From positions 1 to 5,944 of the forward strand of contig JAOZGF010000169.1 in NCBI GenBank assembly GCA_027491845.1: a stretch of DNA of 5,944 bases, written 5' to 3'. A program made the position numbers and the translations under genes. The notes beneath the pieces were generated by a model that worked only from the letters and a program-made list of their open reading frames with translations, did no database searches and had not been told where the DNA came from. The DNA comes from Thermoproteota archaeon. GTDB lineage: Archaea; Korarchaeota; JAOZGF01. Below are positions 1 to 5,841 of the stretch, piece after piece (the stretch's first letter is position 1; every line of letters begins with the position of its first letter).

Positions 1-131
1 AAAACAATGTTGTTGCCTTCAAAAATAACTTCCCTAACCTTCGACCTCGGAGATATAAACTCAACCACTAACCCAACCCCACAACCTTTACTCCTTTTTA
101 TTTTAACTTTCCCCGTTAATTCAACAATCAC
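1..131 (-). CDS. Partial N-terminus of an unidentified protein, running off the left edge
   Basis: Reading the minus strand from a GTG at 131-129 gives 43 open codons to the window edge, beginning MIVELTGKVKIKRSKGCG and continuing with a valine-, lysine-, arginine- and glutamate-rich sequence typical of a soluble alternating-strand domain. An in-frame TAA at 161-159 closes the frame upstream, so the start must lie in this region. A TTG at 137 is the alternative, but GTG 131 is better spaced (7 bases) from a weak purine-rich AAAGGG at 144-139. The plus strand here is also open, but that product is threonine-, proline- and leucine-rich, as expected for antisense. I do not recognise the family, and too little is visible to name a function. 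It is divergent from the DUF131 cluster. Confidence 0.5.
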   Translation of the reverse strand, partial: MIVELTGKVKIKRSKGCGVGLVVEFISPRSKVREVIFEGNNIV

Positions 132-140
132 AATCAAACC

Positions 141-167
141 CTTTAAAAAGGTGGGAGGTTAATATTA
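141..167. promoter_or_regulatory. Putative divergent promoter region with two TATA-like elements
   Basis: Two AT-rich elements lie between the divergent starts at 131 and 202: TTTAAAAA at 142-149 and the palindrome TAATATTA at 160-167. Archaeal TATA boxes sit about 25-27 bases before the transcription start. The first could give a plus-strand transcript starting near 170-175, carrying the AGGT ribosome site at 191-194. The second, read on the minus strand, would start transcription near 137, giving an almost leaderless message for the left-edge gene. The assignment is inferred from spacing only. Confidence 0.3.
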
Positions 168-201
168 GTTGTGGGAAAGGATGTGTTGATAGGTAACTAA
201 A

Positions 202-465
202 ATGAGCGGTCAAGGCTTCCTTTTCTTTATAGGGCTTGCAATGGTTTTCTTAGGCTTCATAATAATTTTTATTTCCTTCATACTTCCCCTCTACACTAGA
301 AGCCCTCGGAAAACCAAAAGTAAGGGCGGAGGAGTAATTCTGATAGGCCCACTCCCTATAGTTTTCGGAAGCAACCGTGAAACTTTAAAGTGGATGATGC
401 TACTGGCTTTCCTGTTAATGGCGATAGCTTTCGTTTTTATGTTCTTACCTATATTCCTCAGGTGA
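202..465 (+). CDS. DUF131 family (TIGR00304-type) small membrane protein
   Basis: The 87-residue protein has a hydrophobic segment at about residues 5-30, a short basic loop (RSPRKTKSK, about 34-41), the family signature GGGVILIGPLPIVFG at 42-56, and a second hydrophobic segment at about 65-86. Two membrane spans around a glycine-rich 'GGxVxIGPxPIxxG' loop is the usual make-up of the archaeal DUF131 family, and the length is normal for it. The function of the family is unknown. ATG 202 is the first start after in-frame stops at 187-192, and a weak AGGT at 191-194 is spaced 7 bases from it. It is the first gene of a plus-strand cluster, 42 bases ahead of a protein carrying a related segment, which suggests the two act together or arose by duplication. 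Confidence 0.85.
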   Translation: MSGQGFLFFIGLAMVFLGFIIIFISFILPLYTRSPRKTKSKGGGVILIGPLPIVFGSNRETLKWMMLLAFLLMAIAFVFMFLPIFLR

Positions 466-507
466 AGGCAAGGTAAGTTGAACCAAGTTTAGTGAAAGCT
501 GGTTGAA

Positions 508-924
508 ATGACAGAGCAATGTGAAATTTGCGGTGTAAGGGAGGCACGCTTTATTTGTAGGGATTGTGGAAAAAAAATCTGTAGCAATTGCTTTGTACCT
601 GGGACATGGAAATGCGTAAATTGTGAACAAGTTACTGTTGTAAACACAGTCTCCCCTGCCAAAATGTTTCCTTGGCTAGAGTTTCTCCCTCTACTAGGCT
701 TTTCCTTAGTATTCATTGGGATGTTGTTAATGTTTCTATCGGTTTTTCCTTCTATGGGGACAGCTGAATCAAGCGGGGGAATTGTGTTTATACTTGGCTT
801 CATACCTATTGCAATAGGTTACGGTCCACAGGGGCAATGGATTGCTTCTTTAGCTACGATAGCGGCTGTGGTGTTACTGATAGGACTCATCCTGTTTGTG
901 AAGAAGAGGATTGTTTATAGATAA
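508..924 (+). CDS. Membrane protein with N-terminal eight-cysteine zinc finger and DUF131-like segment
   Basis: The 138-residue product starts with four CxxC pairs at C5/C8, C17/C20, C25/C28 and C36/C39, a pattern able to bind two zinc ions and resembling HIT- or B-box-type cross-brace fingers. It continues with a hydrophobic segment at about 57-80, the stretch GGIVFILGFIPIAIG at 90-104, and a last hydrophobic segment at about 112-131 followed by a basic tail (KKR). The 90-104 stretch aligns without gaps with the DUF131 signature of the preceding protein (shared GG, V, G, PI and G), and both have a tryptophan 7-8 residues further on. It is therefore probably a zinc-finger/DUF131-like fusion or a diverged paralogue. 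By hydrophobicity the finger would lie on one membrane face, and the KKR end suggests a cytoplasmic C-terminus. No clear ribosome site precedes ATG 508. The function is unknown. It is co-directional with its neighbours and 23 bases from the next start. Confidence 0.8.
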   Translation: MTEQCEICGVREARFICRDCGKKICSNCFVPGTWKCVNCEQVTVVNTVSPAKMFPWLEFLPLLGFSLVFIGMLLMFLSVFPSMGTAESSGGIVFILGFIPIAIGYGPQGQWIASLATIAAVVLLIGLILFVKKRIVYR

Positions 925-937
925 AACAGCTTGGAAC

Positions 938-942
938 AGGTG
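938..942 (+). promoter_or_regulatory. Ribosome binding site that fixes a TTG start
   Basis: AGGTG matches the archaeal anti-Shine-Dalgarno complement GGAGGTGA and lies 5 bases before TTG 948. There is no ATG near the beginning of the conserved domain, so this site supports TTG as the start codon of the phosphoesterase gene. Confidence 0.7.
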
Positions 943-947
943 TTACT

Positions 948-1325
948 TTGCAGAGAAAAAGATTTGTTGTTCAGGAACACCATGCATCGCATTTACACTG
1001 GGACTTTAGAATAGAAATGGACAATGTACTGAAAAGTTGGGCTGTGCCTAAGGGAATTCCAATGGAGCCTGGACTGAAGAGATTAGCCGTCCAAGTTGAG
1101 GATCACCCGCTCACCTACATCGACTTTGAAGGAAAGATAGAAGAAGGGAAATACGGGGCCGGAATAGTTAAAATATGGGATAAAGGAACGTATGCCTTAA
1201 TGGAAAGAAAGGGAAGGAAGTTAAAAATACTTTTGAAGGGAAACAAGCTTAAAGGAACCTATACATTGCTTCATTGGAAAAACAAAAACTGGCTAATCTT
1301 TAAAGTAAAAGAGGGAAGTGCATAG
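948..1325 (+). CDS. Stand-alone LigD-type 3'-phosphoesterase domain protein
   Basis: The 125-residue product is one complete phosphoesterase (PE) domain of the kind found at the N-terminus of bacterial DNA ligase D and as free proteins in archaea. Such enzymes are manganese-dependent. They remove a 3' ribonucleoside and then the 3' phosphate from DNA primer ends, leaving a 3'-OH that polymerase or ligase can use. Signature stretches include FVVQEHHASHLHWDFRIE (6-23), SWAVPKG (30-36), EDHPLTYIDFEG (51-62) and GKYGAGIVKIWDKG (67-80). H11, H17, D19, R21, K35, R45, H53 and Y57 show the same spacing as the catalytic and metal-site residues I recall for Pseudomonas LigD (H42, H48, D50, R52, K66, R76, H84, Y88), so the enzyme looks intact. 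No ligase, polymerase or Ku gene is visible nearby. Start is TTG with a good AGGTG. It is last in the plus-strand cluster and ends 2 bases from the convergent nnr gene. Confidence 0.93.
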   Translation: MQRKRFVVQEHHASHLHWDFRIEMDNVLKSWAVPKGIPMEPGLKRLAVQVEDHPLTYIDFEGKIEEGKYGAGIVKIWDKGTYALMERKGRKLKILLKGNKLKGTYTLLHWKNKNWLIFKVKEGSA

Positions 1326-1327
1326 CT

Positions 1328-2884
1328 TTATCCGCCAAACAAGTGGTTTTTTAAAGCAGCAGGGATTTCCTCAACCACATCGGTTGCAAGCAAAGAGTAA
1401 CCCTTCTTTTTCAGGGCCAGATCTCCTGCGCAACCGCTCAAGAAAGCCCCAACACATGCGGAAGTAAAACAGTCGTTTTTCCAAGAAAGTAAACAGCCGA
1501 TGATTCCTGATAAGACATCTCCCGTCCCGCCTACAGTCATGCCGGGATTACCTGTTGCGTTGACCTTAACCTCCTTCCCATCTGAAATAATGTCTCTATA
1601 TCCTTTCAGCAATATCGTCGTGTTTAGTTTTTCAGCCCAACACTTTACATGTTCCATTCTCTCCTTTAACTTCTGTTGCCCTGGAGGTTTCTCTCCTGTA
1701 ATAACCCTATATTCTCCTTCATGCGGCGTCAATACGCATTCAAGTTTCTTTATTAACCCTAACTCTAACGAAATAGCTTTTAACCCGTCTGCATCGATTA
1801 CAACGGGTTTGTTTAATTCAGAGATTCCTTCTAAAATTTTAATGAGGGCCCTGAGAACACTATCCCTGTTTGAGATTCCTGGTCCAGCTATTATGGCGTC
1901 AGCGTTTGATGCTAACTCTAAAATTAAACTCACGTCGTTTTCCCCTATGAATTCCTTTGATTGTAAAGGTTCAACTATTAAGTTAGGTGAAAAAGACTTG
2001 ACAACCGCTGACACTTCCTTTGGTGAAACGATCACAGCTAAATCAGCACCCGTTCTCAAGGCAGATAACCCAGCTAAAGCAGGTGCACCTGAATATAGGA
2101 TGCTTCCTCCAATAACTAAAACCCTTCCATAATCACCTTTGTGGGAATGCAATTTCCTTTCTTTAAAAACCCTTAAAAGATCCCCAGGCCCAACCAAGCG
2201 TTCAGCTTCAGGAGGGATACCTATCTTTGAAACTAAAATTTCACCGGTTACCCTGTTGTCTTTAAAACCCCTTTTGATCCCGTGAAACGTCACAGTCAAC
2301 TCAGGCTTCACAATTTCACCTAAAACTTCACCTGTGTCAGAATTTAAGCCCGTTGGCACGTCGATTGAAACCTTTATTCCCTTACACTTGTTAATTAACT
2401 TAACAGCGGAAAGCAAGGGCTCCCTTAAAGTCCCCCTGGCGCCTGTTCCAAGTAAAGCGTCCACGACAACGTCAGATTTAGATGCAACCTCTTTAACTCC
2501 TTCAAACTGTGAACTATCCCGAACAACGTAAGTTTTCACTGACAAAAACATTTTCTTCAGAATCTCCCAGTTCACACGTGCAATCTCCGTTCTTATATCT
2601 TTCTCACTCCCCACCAGTATGACGTTTACCAGGGCGCCGTGACAGGCAGCGTGCCTTGCAAAAACGAATCCGTCTCCTCCATTGTTCCCTGTTCCGCAAA
2701 ACACTGTGACAATCTTTTCTTTTAGAGAATAACCCGGCTTTTTTCTTTCTAAGTACTTTAAGAGGCTGTTTACAGCCTGGCAACCAGCGTTTTCCATTAA
2801 CATTAAGGTGGATATACCTAAATATGAAGAATTAATATCTAAAACAGCTATATCCTGAGAAGTAAATTTTTCTTTCAATCCCAT
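1328..2884 (-). CDS. nnr: Bifunctional NAD(P)H-hydrate epimerase / ADP-dependent NAD(P)H-hydrate dehydratase
   Basis: The 518-residue cytoplasmic enzyme repairs NADH and NADPH that have been hydrated at the nicotinamide ring. Its N-terminal YjeF_N half interconverts R- and S-NAD(P)HX. Its ribokinase-like C-terminal half dehydrates S-NAD(P)HX at the cost of ADP. N-terminal motifs are GTGNNGGDG (64-72), DALLGTG (142-148) and DVPTGL (175-180). C-terminal motifs are HKGDYGRVLVIGGS (248-261), AGPGI (333-337), DADGL (364-368), LTPHEGEY (385-392) and GNPGMTVGGTGD (445-456), whose final Asp is the expected catalytic base. Length is normal for the fused form. I prefer ATG 2884 because GGGGG lies 4 bases before it. 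A TTG at 2902 would add six residues (MITGGL) that are not part of the domain. It is divergent from the DUF354 gene and convergent with the phosphoesterase gene, so it is probably transcribed alone. Confidence 0.97.
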   Translation of the reverse strand: MGLKEKFTSQDIAVLDINSSYLGISTLMLMENAGCQAVNSLLKYLERKKPGYSLKEKIVTVFCGTGNNGGDGFVFARHAACHGALVNVILVGSEKDIRTEIARVNWEILKKMFLSVKTYVVRDSSQFEGVKEVASKSDVVVDALLGTGARGTLREPLLSAVKLINKCKGIKVSIDVPTGLNSDTGEVLGEIVKPELTVTFHGIKRGFKDNRVTGEILVSKIGIPPEAERLVGPGDLLRVFKERKLHSHKGDYGRVLVIGGSILYSGAPALAGLSALRTGADLAVIVSPKEVSAVVKSFSPNLIVEPLQSKEFIGENDVSLILELASNADAIIAGPGISNRDSVLRALIKILEGISELNKPVVIDADGLKAISLELGLIKKLECVLTPHEGEYRVITGEKPPGQQKLKERMEHVKCWAEKLNTTILLKGYRDIISDGKEVKVNATGNPGMTVGGTGDVLSGIIGCLLSWKNDCFTSACVGAFLSGCAGDLALKKKGYSLLATDVVEEIPAALKNHLFGG

Positions 2885-2888
2885 CAAG

Positions 2889-2893
2889 CCCCC
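2889..2893 (-). promoter_or_regulatory. nnr: Ribosome binding site of nnr
   Basis: On the minus strand GGGGG at 2893-2889 stands 4 bases before ATG 2884. It decides this start over the in-frame TTG at 2902. An AT-rich TTTTATTTTTAA at 2923-2912 is a possible TATA box. If so, the leader would be very short. Confidence 0.5.
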
Positions 2894-2935
2894 TGTAATC
2901 AAAAACGCCTCTTAAAAATAAAACATTCACATGAG

Positions 2936-2944
2936 AATTAAATA
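2936..2944 (+). promoter_or_regulatory. Putative TATA box for the DUF354 gene
   Basis: AATTAAATA is centred at 2940, predicting transcription from about 2966-2968. That is about 10 bases before TTG 2978, and it would leave the upstream TTG at 2960 outside the message. It lies in the 93-base gap between divergent genes. The call rests on composition and spacing only. Confidence 0.35.
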
Positions 2945-2977
2945 CTGCTTGCAAAAAAATTGTATCAGGCGACTCTT

Positions 2978-4042
2978 TTGAACATCTGGATGGATATCGT
3001 TAAACCAAGTGAGGTGCCTTTGTTTCAAGAGCTTTATAAGAGGCTCTCGGGCCTGAATTGGAAAGTTCACGTGACTTGCACCAATAACAAGGAAATAATC
3101 ATGCTCCTCGAGAGGAAAGGCATTTGTTCCGTTATAGTTGACGGCAACGAACCAAACACCATAGGAGAGAGGGAAATTACAAGATACGTGGAAAGAGTTC
3201 TTCACTTAATGGAAAACCTAGAAAAACTGCCAACCCAACCCAGCGTGTTTTTATGTGTTTCTTCAATTTCAGGGAGCAGGTGTGCCTTCGGGCTTGGAAT
3301 ACCTGTAATCTGCTTGTTTAATGAAAATAGAAGTGATAAAAGTAAATTAATTGAACGAGCCCTTCTGCCCTTGGCAGACTGGGTTGTAACCCCTAATTAC
3401 CTCTTAAAAACACTTATTGAGGAGACACCTGTGGATTCCAAAAAAATAAAAACGTTTAACGGGCTCTTCGAAGCAGTTTGGATGAAGAACACCGTTCCAT
3501 CAATTAATTCATTTAAAAAAATTGGTTTGAAGAAAAATAAACATGTTTTAGTTAGGCTAGGTGAAAAAGAAACTAAATGTAAACACGTTATTCAAGACCT
3601 ATCCTACTTTGTAAACAGAACCTCTAAACTTGTTGCTGACACAGACATTGTTTTCTCGCCAAGGAATCCTTGCCAAGCAGAGTTATTAAAAAAAGAGTTT
3701 GCAGAAGCAAGTGAAGTCAAGATCCTTGAGGGTTTCGTCGGGCTTAGTGAAATAATTTCTTTCTTTGACGTCGTCATCACCTTCGGGAGAACCTTGGGAA
3801 TCGAAGCTGCACTAGCCAAAACACCTTCATTTATTCTTTCTGAAAAGGAGTATGCATCTGTCAAGTACCTTAAAAGGAAAGGTTACCCTATTTTTCACTT
3901 CAATAGCCTCCTTGACGCTGAGGACAAAATATTTTCTTTTCTGAAGGGAAAATGGAGGGTTATTAAGGAAAGAAAGTTAAGATTTAAAGATGATCCCTTT
4001 AACATCACGGTCAAGTTGATTGAGAACCTGTTCAACAGGTGA
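2978..4042 (+). CDS. DUF354 family protein, GT-B-fold glycosyltransferase / epimerase-like
   Basis: The 354-residue product resembles archaeal DUF354 proteins, which share the two-domain GT-B fold of MurG and UDP-GlcNAc 2-epimerase and are presumed to handle nucleotide sugars; no reaction is established to my knowledge. The N-terminus MNIWMDIVKPSEVPLFQEL matches the family opening 'MKIWIDI..P....F'. Further family features are CAFGLGIPVICLFNEN (about 102-117), PLADWVVTP (about 131-139) and ITFGRTLGIEAALAKTP (about 267-283). TTG 2978 is chosen because it begins exactly at this opening, has an AGGCGA one mismatch from AGGTGA at 2967-2972, and fits the TATA box. A TTG at 2960 would add MYQATL without a ribosome site. 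The glycine-rich C-terminal loop is diverged: family members I recall have GG-T-x-x-R-E-A-A, whereas here it is FGRTLGIEAA. The gene stands alone. It is divergent from nnr and convergent with the next gene. Confidence 0.82.
   Translation: MNIWMDIVKPSEVPLFQELYKRLSGLNWKVHVTCTNNKEIIMLLERKGICSVIVDGNEPNTIGEREITRYVERVLHLMENLEKLPTQPSVFLCVSSISGSRCAFGLGIPVICLFNENRSDKSKLIERALLPLADWVVTPNYLLKTLIEETPVDSKKIKTFNGLFEAVWMKNTVPSINSFKKIGLKKNKHVLVRLGEKETKCKHVIQDLSYFVNRTSKLVADTDIVFSPRNPCQAELLKKEFAEASEVKILEGFVGLSEIISFFDVVITFGRTLGIEAALAKTPSFILSEKEYASVKYLKRKGYPIFHFNSLLDAEDKIFSFLKGKWRVIKERKLRFKDDPFNITVKLIENLFNR
4026..4040. repeat. Perfect inverted repeat at the convergent gene junction
   Basis: ACCTGTT-C-AACAGGT is a perfect 7-base inverted repeat around one base, ending on the first base of the DUF354 stop codon. 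As RNA it would fold as a 5-pair stem with a TTCAA loop, followed on the plus strand by T-rich GATCTTATTCTTC. It could help end transcription from either side, but it is short and also encodes the C-terminal residues NLFNR, so chance is possible. Confidence 0.35.
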
Positions 4043-4044
4043 TC

Positions 4045-4380
4045 TTATTCTTCAAACCAGGGGGAAGGATTCCATTCGTCAATGTCCAAACTAATCCAAG
4101 TTTTTCTCTCGTCGCTTTCCAAGAATAAACGTATAAAACTCGACCTAAAGCATTTAAAACAGTAAACCTCAAAGAAGTAACCTTGGAGTATGCGGAACTC
4201 TCTTACTCCCATGTCCCTTATTTCTCCTTTTTCAACCCGTGCCTCGATGATTTCTCCCTTCCCACCTAAATGTTCGTTTATTTCGGAGAGTACAAGCTTT
4301 TTAATGTGTTTAAACAATTTTTCCAAGTTTCCATTTGTCTCCAGATTTATTGAACCTATACATCCATTTCCTGTTTTCAT
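4045..4380 (-). CDS. Hypothetical 111-residue protein with one CxxC
   Basis: I do not recognise this protein. It has no membrane segment or signal peptide. It is mixed alpha/beta in look, with a charged helix-like stretch NLEKLFKHIKKLVLSEINEHL (18-38), a strand-like run IIEARVEKGEIRDMGVREF (44-62), a single CxxC at C74/C77 (CFKCF), another cysteine at C7, and an acidic, tryptophan-containing tail (DIDEWNPSPWFEE). One CxxC could be half of a metal site completed in a dimer, or a redox pair. ATG 4380 is the only standard start codon, but no ribosome site precedes it. The frame stays open upstream to 4515 without any ATG, GTG or TTG, overlapping the end of the kinase gene. It lies 112 bases downstream of the glycerate kinase gene on the same strand and may share its message. 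It ends 2 bases from the convergent DUF354 gene. Confidence 0.65.
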   Translation of the reverse strand: MKTGNGCIGSINLETNGNLEKLFKHIKKLVLSEINEHLGGKGEIIEARVEKGEIRDMGVREFRILQGYFFEVYCFKCFRSSFIRLFLESDERKTWISLDIDEWNPSPWFEE

Positions 4381-4492
4381 TATTTTTTTACCGAAAAACC
4401 TTAGTTTACTGCAGGTTGAAGGGAGAGATTCTTCAAGTAACAGGATTATGCGGGAGAAATCATAGCAAGCTTTTCGCTTTTCTTCCTTTATT

Positions 4493-5830
4493 TCAATCGC
4501 CTGCGAGAATGAGTGTTAAATCATTAACGTTTGTACCCGTTGGCCCTGTTACAATGAGGCTTCCAAGCTTCTTAAAAAAAGTGTAGGTGTCGTTGTTGTC
4601 CAAATATGCGAGGGGATTTAGCTTTTTTCCAATGGCGTCTTTAATTGTCTCTCCTCCAGCTAGGGCGCCTGCTGCATCACTATTTCCATCAACTCCATCC
4701 GTCCCGATCGATGCAACGATTAAATTCCTTTCCCCTGAAATTTTTAGTGCCGCGCTTAGCACAAGTTCTTGATTCCTTCCACCCGTCCCCTTTCCCTTTA
4801 CTGTTACTGTTGTTTCTCCACCGAAAAAAACGGCTGCAGGCTTTTTCAGAGGCCTATTTTTCTTTTTAATCTCCAGTGCTATTGAACCTATCACAGTTCC
4901 AACATGTCTTGCCTCTCCTTCAAGGAAAGTTGAGGCAATAAGGGTGTTGTAGCCTAATTCCTTCGCCTTCCTCTCAGCTGCCTCCAAAGCCAAGTCATTG
5001 TTTGCAATAATGACGTTAGTTGTTTGCCTGAAGATTTTGTCTCCAGGCTTAGGTGTTTCAGGTACTTTGCCTTCTATTCCTTCCTCGATTCTATCCCTCA
5101 CAGATTGAGGTGCAGCCTTCCACAGGCCTCTGCTTACTAAAACTTCTCTCGCATCTGAAAAGGTTGAGGTGTCAGGGCTCGTGGGTCCTGAGGCGATTAC
5201 ATCCAACGGATCACCCACAACGTCCGAAATTATTAAGCTTAAAATCTTAGCAGGGTAAGCTGCCTTTGAAAGCTGTCCTCCTTTAATTAGTGACAAGTGT
5301 TTCCTTACGGCGTTAAGCTCATTTATTGTGGCGCCCGACTTCATTATTAAACTGGTTGTTTTTTTGAGGTCTTCCAGTCCAACCTCAGGGACGGGATAAG
5401 TCATTAAAGCTGAACCCCCTCCAGAGATCAAGGCTATCACTAAATCTCCCTCACTAGCGTCTTCTGCTATTTTAATTATCTTTTTTGTTCCCTCTACTGA
5501 GTCCTCGTCAGGAATAGGATGAGAAGCTTCAAACAATTCTATTTTTCTAGTTTTAAATTTTTTCTTAGTTCCTTTAAGGACGTTAACGACTCCCTTCTTT
5601 ATTCTGTCCCCCAAGAGTTCTTCAATTGCTTCAGCCATAAAACCGCTTGCTTTCCCTCCTCCAACAACGAAAATATTGTTGATTTCACTAAACTTAAAGT
5701 TCTTCCCTTTAATTACAAGTCTACCTTCCGAAACCTTTAATGAATTTTTAACAGTCCTTTTTGGATTGACAGCATCCAATGCAGAGCGGATTATAGAGAA
5801 GCAATCCTTCCTTAACTTGTTTTTTTGCAA
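4493..5830 (-). CDS. gckA: Glycerate 2-kinase (MOFRL/DUF4147 family)
   Basis: The 445-residue cytoplasmic enzyme phosphorylates D-glycerate with ATP to 2-phosphoglycerate. In archaea this is a step of the non-phosphorylative Entner-Doudoroff branch and of glycerate and serine breakdown. The N-terminal DUF4147 domain carries GGGKASGFMAEAIEELLG (57-74; K60 matches the substrate lysine I recall for Thermotoga glycerate kinase), SGGGSALM (136-143) and SDVVGDPLDVIASGPTSPD (202-220). The C-terminal MOFRL part carries GGETTVTVKGKGTGGRNQE (337-355; R352 is the likely catalytic arginine), GTDGVDGNSDAAGA (376-389) and TGPTGTNVNDL (428-438). Length is typical and all key motifs are present. The start is TTG 5830, fixed by GGAGG at 5841-5837, 6 bases away. 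A partial reading frame on the same strand stops at 5842, touching this ribosome site, so translation may be coupled. The hypothetical CxxC protein follows downstream. Confidence 0.96.
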   Translation of the reverse strand: MQKNKLRKDCFSIIRSALDAVNPKRTVKNSLKVSEGRLVIKGKNFKFSEINNIFVVGGGKASGFMAEAIEELLGDRIKKGVVNVLKGTKKKFKTRKIELFEASHPIPDEDSVEGTKKIIKIAEDASEGDLVIALISGGGSALMTYPVPEVGLEDLKKTTSLIMKSGATINELNAVRKHLSLIKGGQLSKAAYPAKILSLIISDVVGDPLDVIASGPTSPDTSTFSDAREVLVSRGLWKAAPQSVRDRIEEGIEGKVPETPKPGDKIFRQTTNVIIANNDLALEAAERKAKELGYNTLIASTFLEGEARHVGTVIGSIALEIKKKNRPLKKPAAVFFGGETTVTVKGKGTGGRNQELVLSAALKISGERNLIVASIGTDGVDGNSDAAGALAGGETIKDAIGKKLNPLAYLDNNDTYTFFKKLGSLIVTGPTGTNVNDLTLILAGD

Positions 5831-5836
5831 TTTTTT

Positions 5837-5841
5837 CCTCC
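5837..5841 (-). promoter_or_regulatory. gckA: Strong Shine-Dalgarno site for the glycerate kinase TTG start
   Basis: The minus strand reads AAGGAGG, then six A residues, then TTG. This is the best ribosome site in the window and supports TTG 5830 as the real start. The stop codon of the upstream partial frame (5844-5842) abuts it directly. Confidence 0.85.

Noticed and set aside
466..507. The two DUF131-type genes are in the same frame, separated by stops at 463 and 490, which could suggest one gene broken by stop codons
   Set aside because: Each protein is complete with its own ATG, and the second begins with an intact zinc finger, so two genes is the simpler reading.
489..803. A 104-codon minus-strand frame opposite the zinc-finger gene
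   Set aside because: The plus strand encodes four well-spaced CxxC pairs and membrane segments. The minus-strand product has no such order.
1500..2132. A 210-codon plus-strand open frame inside nnr
   Set aside because: It lies wholly antisense to a protein with complete NAD(P)H-hydrate epimerase/dehydratase motifs. Its product is rich in Ser, Pro, Thr and Phe, as expected for an antisense shadow, and it has no recognisable domain.
2927..3205. A 92-codon minus-strand frame overlapping the start of the DUF354 gene
   Set aside because: It is antisense to the conserved DUF354 N-terminus and would also occupy the divergent promoter region. There is no domain in the product.
4190..4586. Two plus-strand open frames of 91 and 83 codons across the CxxC gene and the kinase end
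   Set aside because: Both are antisense to better-supported minus-strand frames and have Ser/Pro/Phe-rich products with no recognisable motif.
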